In this document: one piece after another, positions 27,535 through 36,495 of the stretch
How the letters are laid out: every line of letters starts with the position of its first letter
Position numbering within the stretch: the stretch's first letter is position 1
Position numbers and translations under genes: made by a program
DNA from: JACVRW01 sp963819115
GTDB taxonomy: Bacteria > Actinomycetota > Thermoleophilia > Solirubrobacterales > Thermoleophilaceae
Assembly: GCA_963819115.1 (NCBI GenBank)
Contig: CAWFUR010000011.1
Span: 1,178,001 to 1,242,000, forward strand
Direction of reading: 5' to 3'
DNA length: 64,000 bases
Notes under the pieces: generated by a model
Told to the model about the DNA's origin: nothing
What the model saw: the letters and a program-made list of their open reading frames with translations, nothing else
Databases searched by the model: none

Positions 27535-29730
27535 ATGCTCCGTGCACGCACCCTCCTCGCCCTGTTCTGCGTCCTCTCCCTGGGTCTCGTCGCCACCGCC
27601 GACGCGAGTGCCGCACTGACCGCGCGCGGCAGCGCGCGTCAGGTGCAGGTCACGGGCGCGACACCCGGGGCGGAGGTCGCGTTGGCTCGCCACGGCAGGC
27701 TCGTGCAGCACGCGAAGGCGGGGTCGCTGGGCGGCGTGGTCTTCCGCGACGTCAGGCCGAGGCGGGGCTACCACGTCCTTTCGGCCGGCCAGCGGACCGG
27801 CGCGGTGCGCGTCTATTCGAACCGGCCGGCGCCGCGGGACACGGGCACGTACGGCCAGACGCTGGGGGAGGGCTATCAGTACCTGACCACCCGCGACGGC
27901 ACGAAGCTCGCGGTGGACGTCCGGCTGCCCGGACCGATCGACAAGGGCCCCTATCCCACGGTCATCGAGTACTCGGGATACGGGTACGCCCGTCCGTCGG
28001 GACCCGAGAGCGGCATCTCCGTGATCGGCAACCTGATCGGCTTCGCCGTCGTTGACGTGAACATGCGCGGCACGGGCTGCTCGGGCGGCGCGTTCGACTA
28101 CTTCGAGCCCAACCAGGCGCTCGACGGCTACGACGTCATCGAGACCGTGGCCCGCCAGAGCTGGGCCATGAATCACAAGGTCGGGATGATGGGCATCTCC
28201 TACGGCGGCATCTCGCAGCTCTTCGTGGGCCAGACGAACCCGCCGAGCCTGGCCGCGATCACGCCGCTGTCGGTGATCGACAACACCGCCACGACGCTCT
28301 ACCCGGGCGGGATCCTCAACACCGGCTTCGCCCTGTCCTGGGCCAAGGACCGCGTCCACGACGCGCTCCCGGCCTCACCGACCGGCGGGCAGCCCTGGGC
28401 CTACGAGCGCATCCAGAACGGCGACACGACGTGCAAGGAGAACCAGGAGCTGCATCCCGAGGCGGTCGACCTGCTGACGAAGATCGACGAGAACAAGTAC
28501 TACAACCCGACCGTCGCCGACCCGCTCGCGCCCGTGAACTTCGTGCACAAGATCCACCGGCCGGTGTTCCTCGCCTGCCAGTGGACCGACGAGCAGACCG
28601 GAGGCCACTGCGGCGACCTGGCCAGCCGCCTCACGGGCACGCGACACAAGTTCATCACCTTCACGAACGGGACCCACATCGACTCACTCGATCCGGTCAC
28701 GTTCAACCGCTGGTACGACTTCCTCAAGCTCTACGTGGCCCAGCAGGCGCCGGGCGTGCCCGCCGCGCGCGCGCTCGCGCCGACGATCTACTCCACGGCG
28801 ATGGGCGTCCCGAACGTCAACCTGCCGGACGACCCGATCCAGGCGATCGCGGACTACGGCGCGTCGAAGTCGGCCTTCGAGGCCCAGAAGCCTGTCCGGA
28901 TCCTGTTCGACAACGGCGCCGGGGGCAGCGTGCCCGGCGCGCCGGTGGCAGGGTTCGAGCGGGCCTACGACCGCTTTCCGCTGCCGGGTACGTACCCGCG
29001 CTCGTTCTACTTCGGGAGGAACGGGACGCTGCGCGGCCTCGAGCCTTCGGCCGCCGGCGAGGACTCGTTCACCTGGGACAAGGCGGCACGCCCCGCGACC
29101 TCGTTCGTGGGCAACACCGGCCCGGGCGGCCTGTGGGGCACCTCGCCGGCCTACACGTGGAAGCAGAACCCCGAGGGCACGGCCGTCTCCTACGTGAGCA
29201 GTCCGCTCGGAGCGACGAAGACCGTCGTCGGCCCCGGCGCGGTGTACACGTGGATCAAGGCCTCGGTGTCGAAGGTCGACCTCCAGGCCACGATCACCGA
29301 GATCCGGCCGGACGGCAAGGAGACCTTCGTGCAGAACGGCTGGCTGCGAAGCGACGGCCGCACGCTCGACCGCCGCAAGAGCACCCTGCTCGAGCCCGTG
29401 CCGACCTTGCGCGAGCGCGACGCGATGCCGCTGCCGGCCGGCCGCTGGGCGAAGATCGCGATCCCGCTCTACTACCAGGGCCACGTGTACCGCAAGGGCT
29501 CGCAGATCCGCGTCCAGATCAGCGCGCCGGGCGGCGACCAGCCCGTGTGGGCCTTCGCCGACGCGGAGCCGAAGGGCACGGCGAAGGTGCAGATCGCCCG
29601 CTCTCCGCGCTACCCGTCGCGGCTCGTGCTGCCGTTCATCCCGTCGGCGGACGCGCCGACGCCGCTCCCGCCCTGCCCGGGGCTGCGCGGCGAGCCGTGC
29701 CGGCCGTACGTGCCCTACGCGAACCACTGA
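27535..29730 (+). CDS. Secreted CocE/NonD-type alpha/beta hydrolase (X-Pro peptidase S15 family)
   Basis: 731 residues. The signal peptide is about 1-26 (TLLALFCVLSLGLVATADASA). The catalytic domain starts near 110 with YQYLTTRDGTKLAVDVRLP. The nucleophile is Ser222 in GISYGG, and a likely acid/His pair is in CQWTDEQTGGHC and NGTHID (His381). A C-terminal jelly-roll domain, residues about 480-731, matches the lectin-like domain of S15/CocE enzymes. Members split ester or X-Pro bonds; substrate unknown. The ATG at 27535 begins the signal peptide. It is followed after 7 nt by the sulfatase-like gene and is probably one transcript with it. Confidence 0.85.
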   Translation: MLRARTLLALFCVLSLGLVATADASAALTARGSARQVQVTGATPGAEVALARHGRLVQHAKAGSLGGVVFRDVRPRRGYHVLSAGQRTGAVRVYSNRPAPRDTGTYGQTLGEGYQYLTTRDGTKLAVDVRLPGPIDKGPYPTVIEYSGYGYARPSGPESGISVIGNLIGFAVVDVNMRGTGCSGGAFDYFEPNQALDGYDVIETVARQSWAMNHKVGMMGISYGGISQLFVGQTNPPSLAAITPLSVIDNTATTLYPGGILNTGFALSWAKDRVHDALPASPTGGQPWAYERIQNGDTTCKENQELHPEAVDLLTKIDENKYYNPTVADPLAPVNFVHKIHRPVFLACQWTDEQTGGHCGDLASRLTGTRHKFITFTNGTHIDSLDPVTFNRWYDFLKLYVAQQAPGVPAARALAPTIYSTAMGVPNVNLPDDPIQAIADYGASKSAFEAQKPVRILFDNGAGGSVPGAPVAGFERAYDRFPLPGTYPRSFYFGRNGTLRGLEPSAAGEDSFTWDKAARPATSFVGNTGPGGLWGTSPAYTWKQNPEGTAVSYVSSPLGATKTVVGPGAVYTWIKASVSKVDLQATITEIRPDGKETFVQNGWLRSDGRTLDRRKSTLLEPVPTLRERDAMPLPAGRWAKIAIPLYYQGHVYRKGSQIRVQISAPGGDQPVWAFADAEPKGTAKVQIARSPRYPSRLVLPFIPSADAPTPLPPCPGLRGEPCRPYVPYANH

Positions 29731-29737
29731 GGAGCGA

Positions 29738-31264
29738 TTGAGAGTCCGCAGCCGGAACCCGCGACTCCGCCGGGTCGCGGCTCTGGCCGCGGTTGGTGCG
29801 CTATGGGCGCTCGGCCTGGCCGCTGCCGACCCGCACCCGGCGGCCGCCGCGGCGGCAAAGCGGCCTCCCGTCGTGCTGATCGTCTTCGACGCGTTCCCGA
29901 CCGTTTCCCTGCTCGACGCCCACGGCCGGATCGATCGCGTCCACTACCCGAGGTTCGGGAAGCTCGCGGGCGACTCGATCTGGTTCCCGTACGCCACCAC
30001 GTCCGTCGACGAGACCGGGCGTGCGTTCCGGGAGATCTTCACGAGCCGCTCGACGTGGCGCTTCGCCAAGCCCACCTACGCCGCGAACCCGAAAAACCTG
30101 TGCACCTTGCTCCGCCGCGCGTACCTCGTCGAGGACGGCGAGGAGTCCACGGCCTTCTGCCCCGGCGTGGTGCCGAAGACACCCGACCAGATCCTGGGAC
30201 TGCTGGACATGGACCGGCCAAAGCGCTTCCTGGACTGGGCCGGTCGTTTCGAGGCGTCGTCGCGGCCCACCTTCTACGTCAAGCACGTGCTCCTCCCGCA
30301 CGTCCCCAGGGTGTTCCTGCCCTCGGGACACACCTACGGCGTCGGCGCGAGCGAGAACGGCATGCCTCCGACCGCCTGGACGCACACCCCGTGGCTCATT
30401 CGGCAGGACTACCAGCGACACCTGCTGCAGCTCGAGTACACCGATCAGCTTCTGGGGCAGGTCCTCGACCGGCTCGAGGCGACCGGCCTCTACAACCGCT
30501 CGCTCGTGGTCGTGACCGCCGACCATGGCGAGAGCTTCGGTCTGCCGGGCGAAGGCCGCGACATCAGGCTCCCGGGCCACGCGGCCGACATCGCCCTGAA
30601 GCCACTGTTCGTGAAGCTGCCGGGCCAGCGCCGCGGCAAGGTCGTCCGTCGCCACGTCCGCAACGTCGACATCACGCCGACCATCGCGCGCGTGGCCGGG
30701 CTGCGGCTCCGCTGGCGGGTGCAGGGCCGGTCGTTGATCGGACCGCCGGCGCGGCGGATCCCGGGTTCGAGCACGATCTTCGGAAAAGGGGGCGAGCGCA
30801 TTTCCCTCGGCAGCCTGGCATCGCTCCGCCGCCGCGAGACGAAGTCGCTCAAGCGCAAGCTGGGCATCTTCGGAACGGCGGGAGCGTTCGGGATCGGACC
30901 TCACCGCGAGCTGCACGGCACGCCGGTCGCGGGCTGGCCGGCGCTCCCGCAGAGCGCTTTGCGCGCACGGATCGATGACCCGGCCCAGTTCGGAAGCGTG
31001 CGGCTCGACTCGCCCTTGGCACCCGTGAACGTGACCGGCCAACTCCTTGGGTCCGGCAGTGACGGCCCGCTGGACCTCGCGATCGCGGTCAACGGAACCA
31101 TCGAGGCGACCGCCCCCGCCTTCAAGAACGAGGGCACCTCCACTCACATCTTCTCGGCCTTCGTTCCCGAACCGTCGCTCCGCGCCGGTGCGAACACGGT
31201 GCAGGTCTTCGCGATCGAGGGCGCCGGCTCCAAGCCCTCGCTGCGCCCGCTGGGGGGTACGTAG
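29738..31264 (+). CDS. Exported sulfatase / alkaline-phosphatase-superfamily protein
   Basis: 508 residues. An Arg-rich signal peptide spans about 1-40. Metal-site features of the alkaline phosphatase fold are LIVFDAFP (Asp51) and TADHGE (Asp262, His263). The usual sulfatase CXPXR is absent; a TTSVDETGR segment occupies the place of the nucleophile, so a Thr/Ser phospho- or sulfo-transfer chemistry (phosphodiesterase or phosphoglycerol-transferase type) is as likely as sulfatase. The C-terminal 120 residues form a beta-rich domain. TTG start with GAGGAG 3 nt upstream. Co-directional with the CocE-type gene, 7 nt apart. Confidence 0.75.
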   Translation: MRVRSRNPRLRRVAALAAVGALWALGLAAADPHPAAAAAAKRPPVVLIVFDAFPTVSLLDAHGRIDRVHYPRFGKLAGDSIWFPYATTSVDETGRAFREIFTSRSTWRFAKPTYAANPKNLCTLLRRAYLVEDGEESTAFCPGVVPKTPDQILGLLDMDRPKRFLDWAGRFEASSRPTFYVKHVLLPHVPRVFLPSGHTYGVGASENGMPPTAWTHTPWLIRQDYQRHLLQLEYTDQLLGQVLDRLEATGLYNRSLVVVTADHGESFGLPGEGRDIRLPGHAADIALKPLFVKLPGQRRGKVVRRHVRNVDITPTIARVAGLRLRWRVQGRSLIGPPARRIPGSSTIFGKGGERISLGSLASLRRRETKSLKRKLGIFGTAGAFGIGPHRELHGTPVAGWPALPQSALRARIDDPAQFGSVRLDSPLAPVNVTGQLLGSGSDGPLDLAIAVNGTIEATAPAFKNEGTSTHIFSAFVPEPSLRAGANTVQVFAIEGAGSKPSLRPLGGT

Positions 31265-31278
31265 CGAGAGGCGAGCGC

Positions 31279-31689
31279 CTACTCCGACAGCCCCACGGCT
31301 GCGAGAGCCTCCGCATGGGTCAGAAAGTCGCGGATGCGCACGATCCTTCCCGCTCGAAGGTCGAAGACTTCGCCGACTTCCTGGCTGAACTCGATGCCGG
31401 TCGTCCGGGCGGTCAGCTCCAGATGACCGAGCGCTAGGACCGAGTCGCCCAGGTCGCGGAACTCGTGGGGCCGATTGGTGAGGCGTTCCCACGCCTCCCC
31501 GCGGTCCTGCCCCCAAATCTCTCGCGCGCCGTCAGGACCTCGGTAGGTGGTCGCCTTTCCCTCGAGCCCCGGCTGGATCGCAGGGTGCCACTCCACGTCG
31601 GCATCGAGCTGCGCCAAGAAGGCGTCCAGGTCGTCGGCGTTCCAGGCCTCGACGGCGCGCCGGACGGTCTCCACGTTCTCCCGCGACAT
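31279..31689 (-). CDS. SnoaL-like / NTF2-fold protein (paralogue)
   Basis: 136 residues opening MSRENVETVRRAVEAWNADD, the standard start of this very common family. The NTF2-like domain covers the whole chain, ending EALAAVGLSE. Paralogue of the protein at 27028-27438, with the same length, the same start cassette and the same end. Convergent with the sulfatase-like gene, 14 nt apart. Function unknown. Confidence 0.8.
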   Translation of the reverse strand: MSRENVETVRRAVEAWNADDLDAFLAQLDADVEWHPAIQPGLEGKATTYRGPDGAREIWGQDRGEAWERLTNRPHEFRDLGDSVLALGHLELTARTTGIEFSQEVGEVFDLRAGRIVRIRDFLTHAEALAAVGLSE

Positions 31690-31698
31690 CTCCCGCCC

Positions 31699-31704
31699 AG
31701 TATC
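31699..31704 (-). promoter_or_regulatory. -10-like GATACT of the second SnoaL-like gene
   Basis: On the minus strand GATACT, then GGGCGGGAG, then the ATG; matches the cassette at 27448-27453 in hexamer, spacing and GGCGGG. Confidence 0.5.
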
Positions 31705-31711
31705 CGTGCTT

Positions 31712-33196
31712 TCAGGAAGTGGCGCTCACGCGAACAGGGGGGGAGGCACCGATGGTGCGGCCGAGCGCATCCTCGGCCGAGGCCGCTACGTACTTGGCGG
31801 GCGTCGACAAACGCGTGGTTGTGTTCAGTCCCTTCCAGCCAACTCCGCCGACCGGTCTCAGCGACCCAGGTTCGGGGCCGGCCAGGATGCGCCAGCGGGC
31901 GACGTCTGTGGCACCGTTCCATGTGGCTTCGACCGAGGTGCGGCCGTCCTGGTCGCGCCGCGCGGCCACCGCCGGCCGCGTGTTGGGATGCCCGGTCCAG
32001 GGGAAGCTGTAGGCGCGGTAGGAGTCGTAGCCGGGCGGGAGTGAGGCGTCGAACAGCGGCCGGCCGTCGGGGGCGAGCTCCGAGAGCCTCCCCAGGCGCC
32101 CCCAGCCGACGAGGAGGTCTCCGTTCGAAAGGCGCTCCGCGTTTCCCTGCGAGGGCACGGACAGCCCACCCGGGAACCGCACCGAGCGCACCAGAGTTGC
32201 CCTCATCGTCCGGCGGTCGAGCCGCACCGTGATGATCCGGGACGACGCGCGGACGGGCCGGCCGTTCGACTCGTTGTCGAAGATCCGCAGCGTGTCCGGC
32301 CCGGTCGCGACCGGGTTGTGCTGCCAGGCGAAGCGCACGCCCGGGCCGAGCCGGAAGTCGCTGTGCTTGCCGCCGAGCTTCCAGATGATCCTTCCGGTGC
32401 GGCGGTCGACCTCGTAGACGGTCCACGTGTGCCGGCTCGAGATGAGCAGGTTGCCGTCGGCGGCGAGGCTCACCGAGTTCACATGGAAGTAGTCGTAGGG
32501 GCGACCGGGGTACCTGGGGGCCGGCTGGTAGCTGTCGCTGAGCGGCACGTGGGTGAGGCTGTGCCAGTCGAGCAGGACGCGGCCGGTGGCCACGTCGACC
32601 TCCTGGACGATGGCGTCGTAGACCCTGCCGTTGCGGGGGCCGCCCACTGAGGTGAGGTCGCGATGGGTCTCGTGGTAGGCGGTCATCAGCGCCGTCCCCT
32701 GTGGCGTGAGCCGGAACGTGTGCTGATCCGCCTTGTAGCCGTCCCCGGCGTGCACGCGCGCGATCACGTGGTACGAGGTGTCGGCGATCACGCCCTCGCC
32801 CGCACCGTGGCCGGCGCCGCCGATGCTCCTTCCCTGCCACCAGGTGAGGACAGGCCTGCCCCGGTAGCGCTCCACGCGGAAGTCGCTGGCCACCTGGCCA
32901 CGCGGCAGTGGGTTGAACCACACCGGACGGCCGTGCTTGTCGGCGATCAGCGGGCCTCCCTGCTCGCCGGGCGACGGCGAGAGGTCCTTCGCGCCCAGGA
33001 AGATCAGCCCCGGGGCGAGCCCGGGAGACCGGTCGAGCACTGTGAGCTTCGGCGGCCGGAGGCCGGGCGGCGGAGCCACCGGGGCGGCGCTGGCGCTGGC
33101 CACCCGGGAACCTCCGGAGTGTCCGCTCGTGGAGAGGGCGACCACCGCCGCGACCGCGAGCACGCCGAACGCGATCCACTTCTTCGCCCGTGCCAT
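31712..33196 (-). CDS. Exported arylsulfotransferase (ASST)-like protein
   Basis: 494 residues. The N-terminus is a signal anchor (residues 6-23, WIAFGVLAVAAVVALST). The rest is a beta-propeller-type domain with repeating motifs (ADKHGRPVWFNPL, VDVATGRVLLDWHSL, VDRRTGRIIWKLGGK) and His-containing segments DQHTFRLTPQG, YFHVNSV and WQHNP, as in the ASST family that moves sulfate between phenolic esters without PAPS. The active His cannot be proven by eye. A TAAGGA box lies 7 nt before the ATG. The nearby sulfatase-like gene (29738-31264) suggests handling of sulfate or aryl esters. Confidence 0.8.
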   Translation of the reverse strand: MARAKKWIAFGVLAVAAVVALSTSGHSGGSRVASASAAPVAPPPGLRPPKLTVLDRSPGLAPGLIFLGAKDLSPSPGEQGGPLIADKHGRPVWFNPLPRGQVASDFRVERYRGRPVLTWWQGRSIGGAGHGAGEGVIADTSYHVIARVHAGDGYKADQHTFRLTPQGTALMTAYHETHRDLTSVGGPRNGRVYDAIVQEVDVATGRVLLDWHSLTHVPLSDSYQPAPRYPGRPYDYFHVNSVSLAADGNLLISSRHTWTVYEVDRRTGRIIWKLGGKHSDFRLGPGVRFAWQHNPVATGPDTLRIFDNESNGRPVRASSRIITVRLDRRTMRATLVRSVRFPGGLSVPSQGNAERLSNGDLLVGWGRLGRLSELAPDGRPLFDASLPPGYDSYRAYSFPWTGHPNTRPAVAARRDQDGRTSVEATWNGATDVARWRILAGPEPGSLRPVGGVGWKGLNTTTRLSTPAKYVAASAEDALGRTIGASPPVRVSATS

Positions 33197-33251
33197 GGAG
33201 TGATCCTTAGCGGGGCCCGATGAACGGGAGATGAAGGGCTCCGCCGTGAGC

Positions 33252-33280
33252 GCTACTGCGCGGCTATGTCGCAGGAGAAC
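33252..33280 (+). pseudogene. Broken start cassette of a third SnoaL-like gene
   Basis: GCTACT-GCGCGGCT-ATG-TCGCAGGAGAAC reproduces the promoter spacing and the MSQEN start of the SnoaL-like genes, but homology stops at 33280 where the 3' end of a lipoprotein gene (minus strand) begins. The rest of the gene is gone. It is best read as a deletion fossil. Confidence 0.55.
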
Positions 33281-33282
33281 GC

Positions 33283-34014
33283 CTACGGGGACGGCGACAC
33301 GTCGTGGACGCTGACGTCGCCGTTGAGGATCGCGCCGAGTGTGGATGGGACGGCGGGACAGTCGGCCACGGATTGTCCGGCTTCGAGTGGGACCGACGCG
33401 AAGCGGTCCTCGCCGGTGGGGTTGTCCTCGAAGAAGAAGAAGCCATCGCCTGCCGACGGGAACCGGAGTCCGATGGTCGCGCGGTTGCCGTTGACCCTGA
33501 GGCAGGCCACATCGGCGGTCTCGCTACCGAGACGCCCCTCGCTCGCCGTGACCTGGCCGTCTGGATGGGCGCCCGATGGGTCGCTGCGAGCGTCCACCAC
33601 GAACAGGACGCCGCTGTTCATGAACTGCCCGACGACGTAGTCCTGGCCGGCGGCCTCGGCGGTCGAGAAGTTCCTGAACGGGCTGCAGAAAGGATCGCCG
33701 GGGTTCTCGCTGTCCTCCGCGCAGACCCTGAAGCGGTACGACCCCTGAGGATCGAGGCCCGTCACAGGCGCCGAAACGGGTCGCGTGTGGGTCGTGCCGA
33801 GGTCGAGCGTTTGACCCGGGGTCTTCTGCAGCCCATCGCCCTGGCCGTACTCGAAGTAATAGGTCACCGGGCCACCCGAGGTCGAGGCCACGCCGCCGTT
33901 CAGCACCGCAGCGTCTGTGGTGATCTGGGTGACGGCCCCGCGGACGCCCACGGCACAACCCGACCCGGCCAACACGACCAGGGCCAGCCCCACAATCCCG
34001 ATCAGTCTTCCCAT
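33283..34014 (-). CDS. Lipoprotein with fibronectin type III-like domain
   Basis: 243 residues. The lipobox LAGSGC gives lipidated Cys20. A beta-sandwich domain at about 25-125 (VTYYFEYGQGDG and VTGLDPQGSYRFRVCA) has the look of fibronectin type III modules of exported proteins. The C-terminal part (about 130-243) is unassigned. Its stop lies 3 nt inside the fossil SnoaL start cassette, so the present C-terminus DVSPSP may have been created by that deletion. Confidence 0.65.
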   Translation of the reverse strand: MGRLIGIVGLALVVLAGSGCAVGVRGAVTQITTDAAVLNGGVASTSGGPVTYYFEYGQGDGLQKTPGQTLDLGTTHTRPVSAPVTGLDPQGSYRFRVCAEDSENPGDPFCSPFRNFSTAEAAGQDYVVGQFMNSGVLFVVDARSDPSGAHPDGQVTASEGRLGSETADVACLRVNGNRATIGLRFPSAGDGFFFFEDNPTGEDRFASVPLEAGQSVADCPAVPSTLGAILNGDVSVHDVSPSP

Positions 34015-34049
34015 GTACCTGCGTGGCCTACCAGCCACAGAGGCCCGGG

Positions 34050-35123
34050 TCAACCGGCAGCCGGCCGACCGGCGTCCTGCTGCTGCCCGACCCACTCGTC
34101 CAGGAGCAGCCAGCGCTCGTACAGCCAGGCCGTGCGCTCGTCCGCATCGGCGGGGACGTCGGCGGCGGGGTAGCGCCAGAAGCGGACGCGCACGGTGGTG
34201 CCCACCAGGCCGCCGGCCCAGATGTCCCGGATGTACTCGAACCCGTCCAGGCCCACGTGGCCGCACACCACCACGTCGGCCCCGCGGCTCTCCTCCAGTA
34301 GGGCCAGCGGACCGCCGAGACGGGGCGGGAGAACATTGCGAAGCCGGGAGGCCAGCGGGGCGATCGCCGGCTGGCGCTCGGCGATCAGCTCCTGCGCGCG
34401 AGCGAGCTTCTCGGGGGTGTGCCGGGTGCCCTCCGGATAGATGATGATGCCCTCGCCCCCGCCGAGGTCGTGCGCCAGGCGCCGCAGGCGGGCGACCTCT
34501 CCGGCCCCGTCGGAGGAGGCTCGGCGCACGAAGTTCGTGGGCACCCAGCGCCCGCCGACGTCGATCGTCGGGAGCATCTCCAGCTCGTGCTTGATCACGA
34601 ACCGCAGGCCGAGGCCGTGCGCGTGTCCGATCACGGCGTCGGGAAGGGCGTTGTCGATGATGCTCGCGTGCCGGATGAAGATGAGCACCGGACCGGGGCC
34701 GGTGTGCTCGAGGCCCTCGATCTCAAAGGTCAGCCCGAACAGGGCCCGCACGCCCCCGAGGTGGCTGCGTGCCCAGTGGATGCGCAGGTCGTAGACCAGA
34801 CGCCGCCGCATGAGTGAGCGGCGCCCGAGGGGTCCGCCCGTGACCAGGTAGATGAGGGCCAGGCCCGCGACGCCCCGCAGCTCGCCGAACAGGAACCACC
34901 ACGCCATGCAGGCCAGCCGCATGGCCATCCACGGCTTGCGGCGAACCAGCCAGAGCGTCAGGTCCACCAGCGCCGCGGCCGGCAACACCAGCGGGAACGA
35001 GATCGTGAGCAACAGGAACCCGCCGGACTCGATCGCAATCCCCTTCGTGCGGCGCCGCAGTCGAGCGCCGCGTGGGCCCTCGTCCGGGAACAGCGGGCCG
35101 CGAGTCACCCGCTTCACGCGCAT
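34050..35123 (-). CDS. PlsC-type acyltransferase
   Basis: About 357 residues. Two hydrophobic segments (about 36-60 and 70-97) anchor it in the membrane. The acyltransferase motif HX4D is RHASIIDN (His152, Asp157), and the phosphate-binding EGTR is at 231-234 within IIYPEGTRHTPEK. Members acylate lysophosphatidic acid or related lipids. The ATG at 35123 is chosen over one ten codons upstream (35153) because a TAGGCT box lies exactly 7 nt before it. Divergent from the sulfite-oxidase-like gene, with about 40 nt between starts. Confidence 0.83.
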   Translation of the reverse strand: MRVKRVTRGPLFPDEGPRGARLRRRTKGIAIESGGFLLLTISFPLVLPAAALVDLTLWLVRRKPWMAMRLACMAWWFLFGELRGVAGLALIYLVTGGPLGRRSLMRRRLVYDLRIHWARSHLGGVRALFGLTFEIEGLEHTGPGPVLIFIRHASIIDNALPDAVIGHAHGLGLRFVIKHELEMLPTIDVGGRWVPTNFVRRASSDGAGEVARLRRLAHDLGGGEGIIIYPEGTRHTPEKLARAQELIAERQPAIAPLASRLRNVLPPRLGGPLALLEESRGADVVVCGHVGLDGFEYIRDIWAGGLVGTTVRVRFWRYPAADVPADADERTAWLYERWLLLDEWVGQQQDAGRPAAG

Positions 35124-35130
35124 GGCGCCG

Positions 35131-35136
35131 AGCCTA
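35131..35136 (-). promoter_or_regulatory. -10-like TAGGCT before the PlsC-type gene
   Basis: On the minus strand TAGGCT is followed by 7 nt and then the ATG at 35123. It decides between two in-frame starts. Confidence 0.4.
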
Positions 35137-35164
35137 GCGGCGTTATTCTGCACTCGGGTTCACC

Positions 35165-36238
35165 GTGCCCATCACAACCAGCACAGAGTTCTCCCGCGAG
35201 GAGGTCGGGCTCGCGCTTCGTAACCCGGGCATGCCGCTCGAGGCGCTGCGCCGCCCGATCACGCCGATCGGCATGCACTACGTCCTGATCCATTTCGACG
35301 TTCCGGAGGTGGACCCGGCGGCGTTCGAGCTGAGCGTGGATGGCCTCGTGCGCAATCCCGCGGCGCTGACCCTTGACCAGCTGCGCGGGCGGCCCGCGGT
35401 GTCGATGCCGGTGATGATGGAGTGCGCCGGCGGTGGACGCGCCCGTCTCGCGCCGCGCCCCGTGTCGGCGCCGTGGCACGACGAGGCGATCGGCTGCGCC
35501 GAGTGGACGGGCACGCCGCTGCGCGGCGTGCTCGAGGACGCCGGGCTGCTGGACGATGCGGTCGAGCTTCTGTTCACCGCCTTCGATCGGGGCGTGGACC
35601 AGGGTGTGGAGCAGGCCTACCAGCGCAGCCTGCCGGTGGAGGAGGCGATGCACGAGGACGTGCTGCTCGCCTACGAGATGAACGGGCAGGCGCTGCCGCC
35701 GTCTCACGGCTTCCCCCTGAGGCTCCTCGTGCCCGATTGGTACGGCATGGCCTCGGTGAAGTGGCTGCGGTCGATCACCGCGATCCCGGAGCCGTTCGAC
35801 GGCGTTCAGCAGACTCAGCTCTATCGCTATCGCCGCTCGGAGGACGACCCGGGCACGCCTGTCACGCTCAAGCGGCCTCGTGCGCTGATGGCACCGCCGG
35901 GGATTCCCGAGTTCTTCTCGCGCACCCGGCACCTGCCCGCCGGCCGCACCCTGCTCGAGGGGCGGGCATGGTCCGGATCGCACCCCGTCGCCCGCGTGGA
36001 GTTCAGCGCCGACGGCGGGCGCACCTGGGAGGACGCTCACCTCGAGGAGCCGAACGGCAGTCACGGCTGGAGCGGCTGGTCCCATGAGTGGGAGGCGGCC
36101 GAGGCGGGCGAGTACGAGCTGTGCGTGCGCGCGACCGACGGAGCCGGGAACGTTCAGCCGCTGGACAGCGCCGAGGCCTGGAACCTCGGCGGGTACGGCG
36201 TGAACGCCGTCCAGCGGGTGCCCGTGCGCGTCGGCTAG
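35165..36238 (+). CDS. Sulfite-oxidase-like molybdopterin enzyme
   Basis: 357 residues. The Moco domain has the ligand Cys87 in MMECAGGGR, with WTGTPLRGVLEDAG and PLRLLVPDWYGMASVKWL further along. A C-terminal Mo-co dimerisation domain with an Ig-like fold (about 245-357, VARVEFSADGGRTWED) completes the eukaryotic-type sulfite oxidase layout without the heme domain. No signal peptide is visible, so cytoplasmic activity is likely. It could oxidise sulfite or another small oxyanion. GTG start at 35165. Confidence 0.88.
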   Translation: MPITTSTEFSREEVGLALRNPGMPLEALRRPITPIGMHYVLIHFDVPEVDPAAFELSVDGLVRNPAALTLDQLRGRPAVSMPVMMECAGGGRARLAPRPVSAPWHDEAIGCAEWTGTPLRGVLEDAGLLDDAVELLFTAFDRGVDQGVEQAYQRSLPVEEAMHEDVLLAYEMNGQALPPSHGFPLRLLVPDWYGMASVKWLRSITAIPEPFDGVQQTQLYRYRRSEDDPGTPVTLKRPRALMAPPGIPEFFSRTRHLPAGRTLLEGRAWSGSHPVARVEFSADGGRTWEDAHLEEPNGSHGWSGWSHEWEAAEAGEYELCVRATDGAGNVQPLDSAEAWNLGGYGVNAVQRVPVRVG

Positions 36239-36251
36239 CCGCGGCCGACTC

Positions 36252-36458
36252 GTGGGCGGCACGCGGATAGAGGTCGCGCAGGCCGGGCCGGACCGGCTCT
36301 CGGCGCTCGCCTCCGTGTTCGGCCGGGCATTCGTGAACGAGCCGATGATGCGCTGGCCCATGGGTGACCAGGGCGACGTGGCTGAGCGGTTCACGCGCGC
36401 GTTCGCCCATTTCCTCGAGGCGGCGCTCGGACTCGGGATCGTGTGCTGGGATCCGTGA
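36252..36458 (+). pseudogene. Truncated GNAT-family acetyltransferase (N-terminal fragment)
   Basis: Only 68 residues. The start, VAQAGPDRLSALASVFGRAF, matches the first helix of GNAT enzymes of about 200 residues, and it continues as far as LGIVCWDP, then stops. The acetyl-CoA binding motif (Q/RxxGxG/A) is missing and not found in the other frames before the next gene at 36496. Likely a remnant; a very short functional protein cannot be ruled out. Confidence 0.6.
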
Positions 36459-36495
36459 CGTGGATAGGGTGCTCGGCGTGAAGGACGCCTGATCC

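Noticed and set aside
33266..33640. A 124-codon plus-strand frame starting MSQEN
   Set aside because: After five codons it is antisense to the lipoprotein coding frame; only the start cassette is real.
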